Assembly (NCBI GenBank): GCA_964036295.1
Contig: OZ038469.1
Coordinates: 8,634,067-8,698,066 of the forward strand
From: Plumapathes pennacea
Lineage: Eukaryota; Cnidaria; Anthozoa; Antipatharia; Myriopathidae
DNA length: 64,000 nt
Direction: 5' to 3'
Positions 33,297-41,517 of the stretch are shown in pieces. The notes under the pieces are model-generated. The model had not been told where the DNA came from. It searched no databases and saw only the letters and a program-made list of their open reading frames with translations. A program made the position numbers and the translations under genes. Numbering within the stretch: position 1 is the stretch's first letter; every line of letters begins with the position of its first letter.

Positions 33297-35036
33297 TTAA
33301 CGAAACCACCACCAAAAAGCTCCCCCAACAACAACAGCGATTGAAGCTAATTTCTCCTCATGAATTCTTGAGCTAGTCGAGATAACTGAAGGATTTAATT
33401 TAGTTGCGGTTATAGTTTTAACTTGGCTTTGGCTTTGACTTTCATGTTCAACATGATTTGGTTTCACGCTACTTTGAGATGAATATTTTTTTGGGACTGT
33501 AACTTTTTTGTTAACTGAATCATTCGCCCCAAATTTCATGTCATCTGTAGCTTTTTGAAGCTTGTTATTGTAACCTTCGACTCTTTCTTCGTTTATTATT
33601 AATTCAGAAGGAAGCAACCAAGTTCCCGGTGTGATGGCGAAATCTAATTTAACTTTAGCATTTTGCACAGCGAGTTGATATCTTGAGATACTTTTCGAAA
33701 TGTCTTCTTCAATCACGGCGCTTTCAAATAAAATCAACATTTCTTGTTGCGCTTCTTGAACTCCTCCACCGTCTCCAACGATCGGATTTCTAACGTTCGC
33801 TTGTGCCCCCAAAACACAATAAACGAAAGCTTCGATACTCCGATTGAGTCTTCCAAGCCCCGCTTTTGTAATTCCTTTTCCTTTTCTCAAAGCAAACCAT
33901 TCATGTTGTTTCCCTTTATGCGTTGTGTTTTTAATATAAGATATTATTGGAAACTTATGATCTTGTGTGTAATAATCAACGAACCTTTGTTGATCTAATA
34001 TGTTTTTATACTTACTCTTTTTGTTTTCATCATTCTCTGAAAACTCGAGAATATCATTTGGCCACTTGTTATACTTTTCTCTCACAACACCATTATAAGA
34101 GTTTTTCCAAATGTAAACGTCGCCTAAACCCCTATTAGGTTCTCCTTTCCATCGAAAATCAGGATTTTTTAATCCAAATTCTTTACACAAAGCTTGACAT
34201 CTTCCTTTGTCAACAGGATTATTCAACGCGTCGAAAGCGCTTGTATTAGGCAAAGCAACACCCAACTCGTAAAGAATCCTTCTCATGGTGAAATACACGT
34301 GAAATTCAATTAAACTTTGAACTACCTTTGAATAATTTTCATCAAGACCAATACCGCAACCACAAGTAGCACACCAAACGGCGAAACTTAGTTGTTGTGG
34401 CCAAAATTCTATGTTTGGCCCTGCTAACCACCTTTTAGCGTCTTTGGAATTCGTGAATGTCAGCGTTTCGTTCAAGAAAACGTCTTTCATTTTGGCTATG
34501 AAGGACTCGTCTGGCGCGACGAAAATTTCTAAATCCGTTGGGACACTTTTAGCTTTTTGATTGAAAGGTGTCGGATGTAAAGTATAAGTTTCAGTTGACG
34601 GTAACAACAATAGCGTAAATGGAAATAATACTCTTCTTCCAAGGTCGATTTTAGGCGTAGGTGAAAGAGTTTCTGGGTTGATTAAAAAACTCCCATCTTT
34701 CCAAATAACTCTCGTAGCTCCCGGGCCGTTTTCCAAGTCTATCCACTCGATTGAGTATTTACCATCTCCGTCACCTTCGTCGACTGCTATGAATTTATTT
34801 TCTTTCGCATTAGGAAAATGTCTTTTGAATTTTTCCATAGCTGCTTTTCCCTTTTTGATAAGCTCTTCTCGTTTTTCCAAGCTCAAGTGAGATGCAACTT
34901 TTAAAGGACCATCACCAGCAGCGTTGTGAGCGAATCCTGGTCTATTATTTGTAATTCCAGTATATCCGCCGTGATAAATTCCATCATAACCATACGTGTT
35001 AAAAATACCCCTTTGATTGAAGAATGTTTTTCTCAT
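33297..35036 (-). CDS. Large conserved Polinton protein of unknown function (579 aa)
   Basis: A complete minus-strand frame. The middle holds a signature (FWPQQLSFAVWCATCGCGIG) followed by FHVYFTMRRILYELG and GLGDVYIW, which I recall from unnamed proteins of invertebrate Polintons. The C-terminus is Ser/Gln-rich and closes with a short hydrophobic segment (IAVVVGGAFWWWF), possibly a membrane anchor. It could be a large structural or virion-associated protein. No enzyme motif is visible. It is the first gene of the left-hand minus cluster and has no neighbour overlap. Confidence 0.7.
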   Translation of the reverse strand: MRKTFFNQRGIFNTYGYDGIYHGGYTGITNNRPGFAHNAAGDGPLKVASHLSLEKREELIKKGKAAMEKFKRHFPNAKENKFIAVDEGDGDGKYSIEWIDLENGPGATRVIWKDGSFLINPETLSPTPKIDLGRRVLFPFTLLLLPSTETYTLHPTPFNQKAKSVPTDLEIFVAPDESFIAKMKDVFLNETLTFTNSKDAKRWLAGPNIEFWPQQLSFAVWCATCGCGIGLDENYSKVVQSLIEFHVYFTMRRILYELGVALPNTSAFDALNNPVDKGRCQALCKEFGLKNPDFRWKGEPNRGLGDVYIWKNSYNGVVREKYNKWPNDILEFSENDENKKSKYKNILDQQRFVDYYTQDHKFPIISYIKNTTHKGKQHEWFALRKGKGITKAGLGRLNRSIEAFVYCVLGAQANVRNPIVGDGGGVQEAQQEMLILFESAVIEEDISKSISRYQLAVQNAKVKLDFAITPGTWLLPSELIINEERVEGYNNKLQKATDDMKFGANDSVNKKVTVPKKYSSQSSVKPNHVEHESQSQSQVKTITATKLNPSVISTSSRIHEEKLASIAVVVGGAFWWWFR

Positions 35037-35075
35037 ATTCTATATTTTAAAATATAGAATATTAAACTTTTAAAC

Positions 35076-35306
35076 CTAATATGGTGGCGGAGCGCTTGGT
35101 TCTAGTCTTTGAACGATTTCATATTCTGGCGGAGCGTCTTTTTGCTCGAAAGATTGCGTGTTGGTCACGCTTATGCTGACGTTAACGTTTATTTTACCGA
35201 TTTTTGTGAACTTAAAATTTTTTGTCGAACATTTTTTATATATCTTTCCGTTAAGTCGTTGATGCTTTGAGTGTTTCCTAATGCGACCTCGTTTTTTGAA
35301 AAGCAA
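35076..35306 (-). CDS. Small ORF with clustered late-domain motifs (PPEY, PSAP, PPPY)
   Basis: 76 residues as opened. It overlaps the 3' end of the 210-residue membrane-protein gene in another frame, so its true start is uncertain: it may be a frameshift extension of that gene. The last 20 residues contain PPEY, then PSAP overlapping PPPY at the very C-terminus. Such motifs in retroviruses and other enveloped viruses bind NEDD4-type ligases (PPxY) and TSG101 (PSAP) to recruit ESCRT. The N-terminal part is basic. Confidence 0.5.
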   Translation of the reverse strand: MLFKKRGRIRKHSKHQRLNGKIYKKCSTKNFKFTKIGKINVNVSISVTNTQSFEQKDAPPEYEIVQRLEPSAPPPY

Positions 35307-35821
35307 AGTATTTCGTTTCTTTGTGATTCATATTCATCTCTTACAAAGTTAATTTTAGCAAACTCTTCGTCACTAGCGTTTTCATCTGAAAGAGCATCAC
35401 TCAACATTTCTTGAATTTTACTAATTTTAGTTTGACCAAGCGATATTAGTTTTTCATAATTTGTTATTTTTTTAATTGTTTCCTTGTCAAAAGCAATAGC
35501 AACTAGAGAAGTTAATCCTAATAGCGCACCTACTCCAATTATGGGAATTCCAACTACGGCTCCAAGGCCAGTTCCTGAAACGCACGCGCCAGACACTGAT
35601 AAGACCGAAGATCCGGCCGATGAAAATATGTTTATTTTTCTTAGCCTAGAATGACTCTTTAATTTTTTGTCTCTTCTATTTGTGTCAATTTCCAAGTTTT
35701 TCTCCATTTTCTCAACAATTCTTTCGCAAGTTGTTAGTCTATAATAACCAGATTTGGCTTTATTAACATGATCCTTCGTAAGGGCAGGGTAAACTTTTTC
35801 TTTTTGAATAACTTCAGCCAT
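35189..35821 (-). CDS. Polinton membrane protein with a glycine-rich hydrophobic core
   Basis: 210 residues. After a charged N-terminal helix, a long Gly/Ala/Ser-rich hydrophobic stretch (around residues 68-112; GVGALLGLTSLVAIAF) could form one or two membrane hairpins. A coiled-coil-like C-terminal half with SDEEFAKI follows. I recall similar proteins in invertebrate Polintons, without known function. The 76-residue late-domain ORF overlaps its end. Confidence 0.6.
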   Translation of the reverse strand: MAEVIQKEKVYPALTKDHVNKAKSGYYRLTTCERIVEKMEKNLEIDTNRRDKKLKSHSRLRKINIFSSAGSSVLSVSGACVSGTGLGAVVGIPIIGVGALLGLTSLVAIAFDKETIKKITNYEKLISLGQTKISKIQEMLSDALSDENASDEEFAKINFVRDEYESQRNEILCFSKNEVALGNTQSINDLTERYIKNVRQKILSSQKSVK

Positions 35822-35856
35822 CTTTATTATTTTTTCATGTCTTTATATTCCTTTGA

Positions 35857-36294
35857 TTAGTTTTCGTCATGAAATATTGTAACATTAATATATGGTGGTG
35901 TCCTTGAATTTGTCTCCATTTTAGTATTATCTGGGTAAAAAAGTGTAATACGAAGCTTGTCTACAACACTTTTCGCGGCGGATATTTTTACAGCCTCGTC
36001 GTTATCTGTTAACCCTAAACCGACAAAAACCAAGTTTGCGCTTTTCACTCTTTTTAACGTTTTTGGCGCACTAGTTTTTTCAATGTTGGTAAACGTACAG
36101 CACTCATCAATCAAGTTACACAATGCGATTACGGGTGAAATGGCGAACGCACTGAGCCAATATATTTTAATAAACTTTGCTCCTCGAATTTGTTTAGCAA
36201 GTTCTACCTCTACGAAAAGACCCTGGTTGCCTCTAATTGTGTCGTCTTGATTTGTTAGAGGTTCTAACTTTAATATAAATCTAGTTTCATACAT
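35857..36294 (-). CDS. Paralogous 145-residue Polinton protein, copy 1
   Basis: Beta-rich looking protein beginning MYETRFILKLEPL. It shares with the next gene upstream the pattern VELAKQIRGAKF, SPVIALCNLIDE, then an AAKS block and a C-terminal hydrophobic strand. The two are tandem duplicates. Length and beta character would fit a small jelly-roll or capsid-associated protein, but this is inference. Confidence 0.55.
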   Translation of the reverse strand: MYETRFILKLEPLTNQDDTIRGNQGLFVEVELAKQIRGAKFIKIYWLSAFAISPVIALCNLIDECCTFTNIEKTSAPKTLKRVKSANLVFVGLGLTDNDEAVKISAAKSVVDKLRITLFYPDNTKMETNSRTPPYINVTIFHDEN

Positions 36295-36383
36295 GTTTTG
36301 TTAAAAATATGTGTTTAGATTAATAGTCGGTATGATGAATGACTCCTTTTTATCACATTCGTTTAGCACTCTATTAATTTGAG

Positions 36384-36812
36384 TTATTTTTCTGTGTGAT
36401 GAATGGCAATTTGAACGAATGCCTCTGAAATTGATCCACTGTCATAGATGGCTCTATGTCTAAATATTTCAATTTCAATCTCAAAGTCATTTATTTGACT
36501 TTTTGCGCTACTTATGGGCACTTTAACAGATGGTATGCTGTTCTCGACAATCAAAAATTTATCTGTATTATTGACCTTTTCCAACACTTTTTCTCCTTTA
36601 CTCATGTTTGAGAAAAAAAAACTTTCATCGACAAGGTCACAACGAATTATTAAAGGAGAAGTTGTGTATGGACAAGAAATAACCTCAAAGAATTTTGCTC
36701 CTTTGATTTGTTTTGGGAGTTCTACTTTTGCTGCCACACTTAAAACCTGATTTCTATCATTTTTATCATTAGCTTTTAACCTTAATAATAAATTTGTCTG
36801 ATACATATTCAT
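36384..36812 (-). CDS. Paralogous 142-residue Polinton protein, copy 2
   Basis: Beginning MNMYQTNLLLRL, with VELPKQIKGAKF, SPLIIRCDLVDE and a SAKS block matching the neighbour at 35857-36294. Identity is low but the spacing is kept, so the duplication is old. The gene starts where a short membrane frame (36815-36950) ends (taatg overlap). Function unknown; candidate minor structural protein. Confidence 0.55.
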   Translation of the reverse strand: MNMYQTNLLLRLKANDKNDRNQVLSVAAKVELPKQIKGAKFFEVISCPYTTSPLIIRCDLVDESFFFSNMSKGEKVLEKVNNTDKFLIVENSIPSVKVPISSAKSQINDFEIEIEIFRHRAIYDSGSISEAFVQIAIHHTEK

Positions 36813-36950
36813 TACTTTTTATTCTTATTCTTAAATTGTTCAACAACAAAAGTGACAACGAGAAGAATCAGTAACCAAGCGTGTTTCGATAGAAATCCTA
36901 TCGCTTCTCCAGCAGTCTTAAACAAAAAGCTAACTAACGTCACAGTAAAG
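36812..36950 (-). CDS. Small single-span membrane frame without an ATG
   Basis: About 44 residues with one clear membrane segment (HAWLLILLVVTFVVEQF) and a lysine-rich end. It overlaps the 3' end of the 36930-37427 gene, and its TAA overlaps the next ATG. No ATG opens it, so it is either translated by re-initiation or frameshift, or is a relic. Too weak for certainty. Confidence 0.3.
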
Positions 36951-37427
36951 TTCGTCTAATTCCGCATTTGGATAATATTGTCTAACTAAGTTTATAGTCT
37001 CGCTATTTTTTCCTGGAGTCTCTGGCAAACCATACCTGCCACTTGGCGCTTCTATCCCAAGAAGGTTGAACAAACTTCTTGGTACGTTTGGAGCACCAAC
37101 TTCTATAGGGACTAAAACGTAATTTTCACCTTGTAATTTTTGTACATAAAACCAATCTTTACTATCATTTTCACTAACGTAAGGCGTTCCCTCCTTGAAG
37201 TCGTACTTAAGATAACCGGGCGTTTCTAATCCATATCCCTCCAAAATTGAAACGGCCCGTTCCGCCCTACGCCTTTCTTCATCACTGTGATAATCATCTT
37301 TATCAAAACCTTCACCTATAAAGCCGTGCCCTCCAAATGAAGTTTCCTCTTCTCCATCATTATCTCCATCATGATCTTCATCATGATCTCCATCTGTAAT
37401 TAATTGTTCCATCTCAGTTCCTTCCAT
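36930..37427 (-). CDS. Acidic 165-residue Polinton protein
   Basis: The N-terminal 30 residues are mostly Asp, Glu, Gly and His (DHDEDHDGDNDGEEE). Then follow an Arg/Glu helix and a folded-looking remainder with VPRSLFNLLGIEAPSGRYG. No recognised domain. Position between the paralog pair and the small membrane proteins suggests a virion-associated role. Confidence 0.5.
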   Translation of the reverse strand: MEGTEMEQLITDGDHDEDHDGDNDGEEETSFGGHGFIGEGFDKDDYHSDEERRRAERAVSILEGYGLETPGYLKYDFKEGTPYVSENDSKDWFYVQKLQGENYVLVPIEVGAPNVPRSLFNLLGIEAPSGRYGLPETPGKNSETINLVRQYYPNAELDELYCDVS

Positions 37428-37463
37428 TTTATCATCATTATTCGAAAACGTTAAGTCAATATG

Positions 37464-37883
37464 TCAATATATTTTAGATACCCCATAAGCCAAACCAGCC
37501 ACGGTCAATCCAGTAAATAACATTTCTCCATTTTTTTGATCTTTGCTTGGCGAATAATAATCATGAAAGTTTGGCTCTTTTGAATATTCAAAATTTTCGT
37601 CTGGGTGAACTTGAGCATAGGCCTTTAATGCCTCATCTGTGCTCCTAAAATTATAAGAAGCGTTTGATTTATCTCTTTCTTGTTGTTCTCTCCAAAGTTC
37701 TACTTTACCCATTTTTTCTTTCCAGTCGTTGTAATCCTTTTGGTATTTCTCTATTGCCAAATCGTGTCTCTTTCTTTCTTCGTCTTGATCTTTTCCTGAC
37801 AAAAATTTGGCCAAATAACTGCCTCCAATAAAAGTTCCTGCGTTTAATATCGCTCCAATAGCTGCTGTGAAAAATGTTGCCAT
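37464..37883 (-). CDS. Conserved small Polinton membrane protein (139 aa)
   Basis: An N-terminal membrane-like segment (AAIGAILNAGTFIGGSYLAKFLSG), a charged central helix with Trp and Lys, a HPDENFEYSKEPNFHDYYSPS patch and a C-terminal hydrophobic segment (LFTGLTVAGLAYGV). This layout matches small proteins I recall beside capsid genes in invertebrate Polintons. Function unknown; a virion membrane or core protein is plausible. Confidence 0.6.
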   Translation of the reverse strand: MATFFTAAIGAILNAGTFIGGSYLAKFLSGKDQDEERKRHDLAIEKYQKDYNDWKEKMGKVELWREQQERDKSNASYNFRSTDEALKAYAQVHPDENFEYSKEPNFHDYYSPSKDQKNGEMLFTGLTVAGLAYGVSKIY

Positions 37884-37946
37884 TCTGTTTGTATATCTAG
37901 AATGGTAACTAATATTCTTTTATATCATTATATTGTCATTCATTTG

Positions 37947-38048
37947 TTAAAAATTATTCCACTTAAAATCATCGTTTGATCCAGGGCTATTTAACAAATC
38001 AATAATGCTCCTCACAATTAAAGATCCGTATATGATTACGCTTATCAT
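37947..38048 (-). CDS. 33-residue membrane microprotein
   Basis: ATG at 38048, stop at 37947. A single hydrophobic segment (VIIYGSLIVRSIIDLLN) is followed by a polar tail. Its place, between the 80-residue protein and the 139-residue protein, matches the 87-residue ORF (61237-61500) in the tandem array, which begins with a similar YGYLLGRGLNDLLN segment. That positional match is the main reason to call it. Confidence 0.5.
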   Translation of the reverse strand: MISVIIYGSLIVRSIIDLLNSPGSNDDFKWNNF

Positions 38049-38068
38049 TTCTTAACTATTTTTAATTT

Positions 38069-38311
38069 TTAAGTCGGAATAATTTTTTGTTCTATGAGGT
38101 AATCTCTGGCGTAAATTGCTCCAATCATAACTCCCGTCCACTCAACCGCATTCATTAAACTTGCAGAAGGATCGGAAGTTATTGCCTTCTTAAAAGCCTT
38201 TTTCGCTCCATAACCAATTAATGCAGAAATTCCAACCAAAGCAACCGCCTCCTTAGCGTTAACAATAAATTTGTCGTTACTGCTGCTCATATTTTCGAAT
38301 ACGTTGTTCAA
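38069..38311 (-). CDS. Conserved 72-80-residue Polinton protein
   Basis: Beginning at the second ATG it reads MSSSNDKFIVNAKEAVAL, with an alanine/glycine-rich hydrophobic segment, and ends AIYARDYLIEQKIIPT. Near-identical counterparts occur at 55287-55505 and 60996-61214. The start at 38287 (second Met) is preferred, because those copies start there. One or two membrane segments are likely; function unknown. Confidence 0.65.
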   Translation of the reverse strand: MNNVFENMSSSNDKFIVNAKEAVALVGISALIGYGAKKAFKKAITSDPSASLMNAVEWTGVMIGAIYARDYLIEQKIIPT

Positions 38312-38345
38312 ACATGTAACCTTTAAGTTTATTAAAAACTTTGAG

Positions 38346-38837
38346 TCACTCCATATCGATACTTATTTCGTTAGTTTCCTTCGTAACTTTTTTATCTATT
38401 TCATCCTTTGAATTTGAATCATTCGTATCTTTTGGAGACTCCGACAATCTCTCGTTAGAGTCATTATCTAAAAATTCACGAACAACTCGTTCTTCCTTAC
38501 TTGAGTATAAATATTTATAACCACGATATAACACAAAGATGGACCCTACAACTCCAGCAGCCACTTGTAACCCATTATTTACATCAAGAAAACTTAACTG
38601 GCTAACCTCGTTAGAATTCTCTCTTTCATGACTTCTCTTTAAAGCCTCCCTCGCTTCTTTATTCTTCTTGGCCAAAGCCTTACCAGCCGCAACTTTCTTA
38701 GGATCCTTTTTTCTATCCTTACTTAAATTTTTTGAATTACTCTTACTTGTCTCCAGGTCTTTGGGAATACTCGTTATTTGATCCACTTTTACATCACTCT
38801 CCTCGCCTCTTAATTCTTGATTTTTAGTTTCTGACAT
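38346..38837 (-). CDS. Single-span Polinton protein with VAAGKALA motif
   Basis: 163 residues: a polar lysine-rich N-terminus with KKDPKKVAAGKALAKKNKEAREA, one membrane segment near the middle (VAAGVVGSIFVLYRGYKYLY), and an acidic tail ending EISIDME. Counterparts in the array keep all three parts. The KKxxxxAAGKxLA motif recurs in this Polinton protein class; the basic stretch may bind DNA or lipid. Role unknown. Confidence 0.6.
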   Translation of the reverse strand: MSETKNQELRGEESDVKVDQITSIPKDLETSKSNSKNLSKDRKKDPKKVAAGKALAKKNKEAREALKRSHERENSNEVSQLSFLDVNNGLQVAAGVVGSIFVLYRGYKYLYSSKEERVVREFLDNDSNERLSESPKDTNDSNSKDEIDKKVTKETNEISIDME

Positions 38838-38925
38838 ATCTTTTGATATATTTGTAATTCTTAAGTCATGTTAGCATTTTGTTATCAAAATGCCAACATA
38901 TTCATTAATAAGTTAAAATTAAGAA

Positions 38926-39573
38926 TCAAACTTTTTTGTCCTTTGGACTTTCAATCGTATTAATTTTTTCTGTCGATTCAAATGATTCATCTTTCAAGAC
39001 AACGTGTTTCGCTACATCTAATCCAACCCTTAACAGAGCGACGACATCTCCATATTCCTCAGAAATCTTAGCAGCATACTTTCCAGATCTTCTTCCTAAT
39101 TGCTTATTTTTCATCAAATCCTTCTTCAAAGAATCGACATCGTCAAAAGTGAGCATGAATGAAAGTGTCTTGACTAATCCATCAATCATAATTCCCATTC
39201 CATCTTTCATTAATTCTTGCCCGGACTTTTCTTCGTAAACCTTGAATAAAGATTCTACGTCATTATTATTCATCTTTCTAATATCAACTGCGCTTATATT
39301 TTCACCAACGTATTCTTCCAAACCAAATGTCATGGCGACAGATGCAAGAATATCCTTTTTTCTAGATATTTCAACTTGAATCTCTGGATCTATTTCAGCT
39401 ATTTGTTTTGACCCTCCTTTCTTCTTAGTTTTTGGTTTTGGTTTTGTTTTTTCTTGTAGTTCTCTCTTTTCTTCAACTTCTTCAACTTCTTTCTCATCAA
39501 TAACGTAGTCCTTTACAGTTTCTACCATTCTTATTTGTAAATACGAGATCTTAAGTTGTTTCTGGAATTTCAA
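38926..39573 (-). CDS. Conserved Polinton protein downstream of the ATPase
   Basis: The likely start is the internal Met at 39528 (MVETVKDYV), as the upstream 15 codons overlap the ATPase gene. About 200 residues: a Lys/Glu-rich N-terminal linker, then a helical domain with PEIQVEISRKKDILASVAM and EEYGDVVALLRVGLDVAKHVV. Homologous, frameshifted copies lie at 54167, 59877 and 62929. Function unknown; always beside the ATPase here, so a packaging or capsid role is plausible. Confidence 0.6.
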   Translation of the reverse strand: MKFQKQLKISYLQIRMVETVKDYVIDEKEVEEVEEKRELQEKTKPKPKTKKKGGSKQIAEIDPEIQVEISRKKDILASVAMTFGLEEYVGENISAVDIRKMNNNDVESLFKVYEEKSGQELMKDGMGIMIDGLVKTLSFMLTFDDVDSLKKDLMKNKQLGRRSGKYAAKISEEYGDVVALLRVGLDVAKHVVLKDESFESTEKINTIESPKDKKV

Positions 39574-40216
39574 CGTGATATGAAAATGGATGGTGAAGAG
39601 AAAAACAAATTTTTGAGTACTTCTTATTCTTTAGTATTTCACAGATGGTTTTCTTATGATTTCTATCAATTCCAGAACCAAAACTTTTGAAAATCGCGTC
39701 TGTTCCATCAGAGTCTGGATTATGAAAAGCAATGATACAACCAATATTTTCTCTGAATGGTTTGGCTATACTCGTCAATTGTTGAGTTAAAACCCAAACA
39801 GAAATTCCAATATGTCGGCCACTATACGCAAGATCGATTAGTTTCAAACTTCTTTTCTTTACATCTTTACTCACTGCACAATCATCAACGATTATGAGAA
39901 CTTTGGTTTGTTTTCCTTGGTCATTTATCTTGTTGTCATAAAATAAATTCGCGCAAATCTCCAAACATTCTTCAACTTCTTCAGATTCAGACGCGTTAGG
40001 CATCATGACGAAAAAACACTCGTCACCTTTCGCGAATCCCTCATAAGTTTTATTTGTAGCAAAAGTTGGGCAAATTAAAACAATGAAATCGAAAACGTGT
40101 CTAAAAGGTCCTCTCAAAAGATCAACCAAGTATTTCGTTTTTCCACATTTTGTGGGTCCATTAATCAAGCAATGAAAAGGTACTTCTGATTTCAAAGATT
40201 CCATCTTTAAAATCAT
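39551..40216 (-). CDS. FtsK/HerA-type packaging ATPase of the Polinton
   Basis: 221 residues. Walker A GPTKCGKT at residues 20-27, a Walker B strand KVLIIVDD near residue 105, and a WVLTQQ sensor-like segment after it. This is the compact genome-packaging ATPase of Polintons and related DNA viruses, which drives DNA into the capsid. It lies directly downstream of the capsid gene in the same direction, with a 34-bp gap. No break was seen. Confidence 0.85.
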   Translation of the reverse strand: MILKMESLKSEVPFHCLINGPTKCGKTKYLVDLLRGPFRHVFDFIVLICPTFATNKTYEGFAKGDECFFVMMPNASESEEVEECLEICANLFYDNKINDQGKQTKVLIIVDDCAVSKDVKKRSLKLIDLAYSGRHIGISVWVLTQQLTSIAKPFRENIGCIIAFHNPDSDGTDAIFKSFGSGIDRNHKKTICEILKNKKYSKICFSLHHPFSYHVEIPETT

Positions 40217-40250
40217 AATCGTATATTTTTAAGCTTGAGTTACCAATACA

Positions 40251-41489
40251 TTACGAAGACGGTTGAATTCTTACATCTTTCACGACTCCATCACTAACTA
40301 AAACTGCCGCATCAGAAACAACAAACACGTGACAATCTACGGTTGTAGAGGCGACTCCTTCAACGTCAACGGCTAATCTAACACCATCATGAGACCTTCC
40401 AACCACAATTCCATCACCATGAAGATTGTTGTCTGGCGTTGATCGTAAGTCAATCCACAACGCAAACTTATCGTTATGAAAGTCTTTTTCCTTAAAGTGA
40501 TCCTCAACGTAATCGACCCTTTTCAACATCATTTTCCATGTGTCTTCTCTTAAAATTCCTCCAGAATACAAAGCGTTTGGAACGCCATTTATAGAAACTT
40601 TAACTGAATTGATTAGTGGATTTACAAATTCCTCTGAGTCCCTATCGCCTGCTGTTACTTCCTTTAAAAAGAATAACATAATCCCTTTCATGCAACTTCT
40701 TGGAGTATTTATATGTAAGTTTATTAGTTTAGCAGAACTGATGTCAATATTTGAAATCTTTTTAAAATGATGTATGTCCTCAAAGTAAAAAGTCCTTCCG
40801 TTTTGATAAACGTTTGATGCTTTAGATGCCAAATTTTCATCCTCAATAGTTGAATATTCCAACTCTATGTTTGTTAGTTCGTAAGTATAATCTTTGGTGG
40901 TGTCAGAAGTTTTAACTATAGACCCTGAACTAGCAAGCTTTATTTCAAACCTAAGATTTGACTTTAACCCTCTTTGATAATAAACTCCGTGGTCGTCTAA
41001 CACTGGGTGAGATAATGGAATGTGAAAACCTTTATCATATGTTGTGTTCGTTTGCTTTACTTCCTCTGCATCTGCGCCAGATGTTTTGAAAATTGCCTTT
41101 CTTTTAGTTTCACCTTTTACTCCCCTTTTTACGTCTTCCTCACACGTTAGCATATCATGATACCCATGAAAAATGTCGTATCTATCCGTGTCACAAATGG
41201 TTTTTCCTCCAAAGACAATCTTCATGTTAGTCACTAAATTTCTAGACAAATTTTGTATAAGGTGATTGTCGGCGTGCGATCCTGTTGCAAATTTTACGTT
41301 AAACCTCAAAAACATGCCTTTAGGCACGAACACCATATTTTCGTTCAATCTTGGAACGTCTACGTAAAGCGTTTCTCCTTGTTTTGCGCTTGATGGTGTA
41401 AAAGTAATTCTGTGAAGAGTTCTCTCAGCCTTCATTGCCTTCGACAATTTAGGTTTTCTATTTGGATTTAGTTCATCTGCAAGTGACAT
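40251..41489 (-). CDS. Probable double-jelly-roll major capsid protein
   Basis: 412 residues with many short beta-like segments. The first half has PKGMFLRFNV, MKIVFGGKTICDTDRYDIF and HPVLDDHGVYYQRGLKSNLR. The second has FVNPLINSVKVSINGVPNALYSGG. The INxVxVxINGVPN-type block and the gene order (capsid next to the packaging ATPase) are those of the Polinton major capsid protein. It starts 28 bp from the divergently read integrase, so the two probably share a promoter. Deleted copies lie in the array downstream. Confidence 0.75.
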   Translation of the reverse strand: MSLADELNPNRKPKLSKAMKAERTLHRITFTPSSAKQGETLYVDVPRLNENMVFVPKGMFLRFNVKFATGSHADNHLIQNLSRNLVTNMKIVFGGKTICDTDRYDIFHGYHDMLTCEEDVKRGVKGETKRKAIFKTSGADAEEVKQTNTTYDKGFHIPLSHPVLDDHGVYYQRGLKSNLRFEIKLASSGSIVKTSDTTKDYTYELTNIELEYSTIEDENLASKASNVYQNGRTFYFEDIHHFKKISNIDISSAKLINLHINTPRSCMKGIMLFFLKEVTAGDRDSEEFVNPLINSVKVSINGVPNALYSGGILREDTWKMMLKRVDYVEDHFKEKDFHNDKFALWIDLRSTPDNNLHGDGIVVGRSHDGVRLAVDVEGVASTTVDCHVFVVSDAAVLVSDGVVKDVRIQPSS

Positions 41490-41517
41490 ATTCTAAAGAC
41501 ACACAGTAAATCTTTAA
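41490..41517. promoter_or_regulatory. 28-bp divergent intergenic region between capsid and integrase genes
   Basis: Two genes start head to head with only 28 bp between the start codons (ttctaaagacacacag...). Promoter elements must either lie within the coding ends or be very compact. The same head-to-head arrangement persists in array unit A near 53069-53104. Confidence 0.5.
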
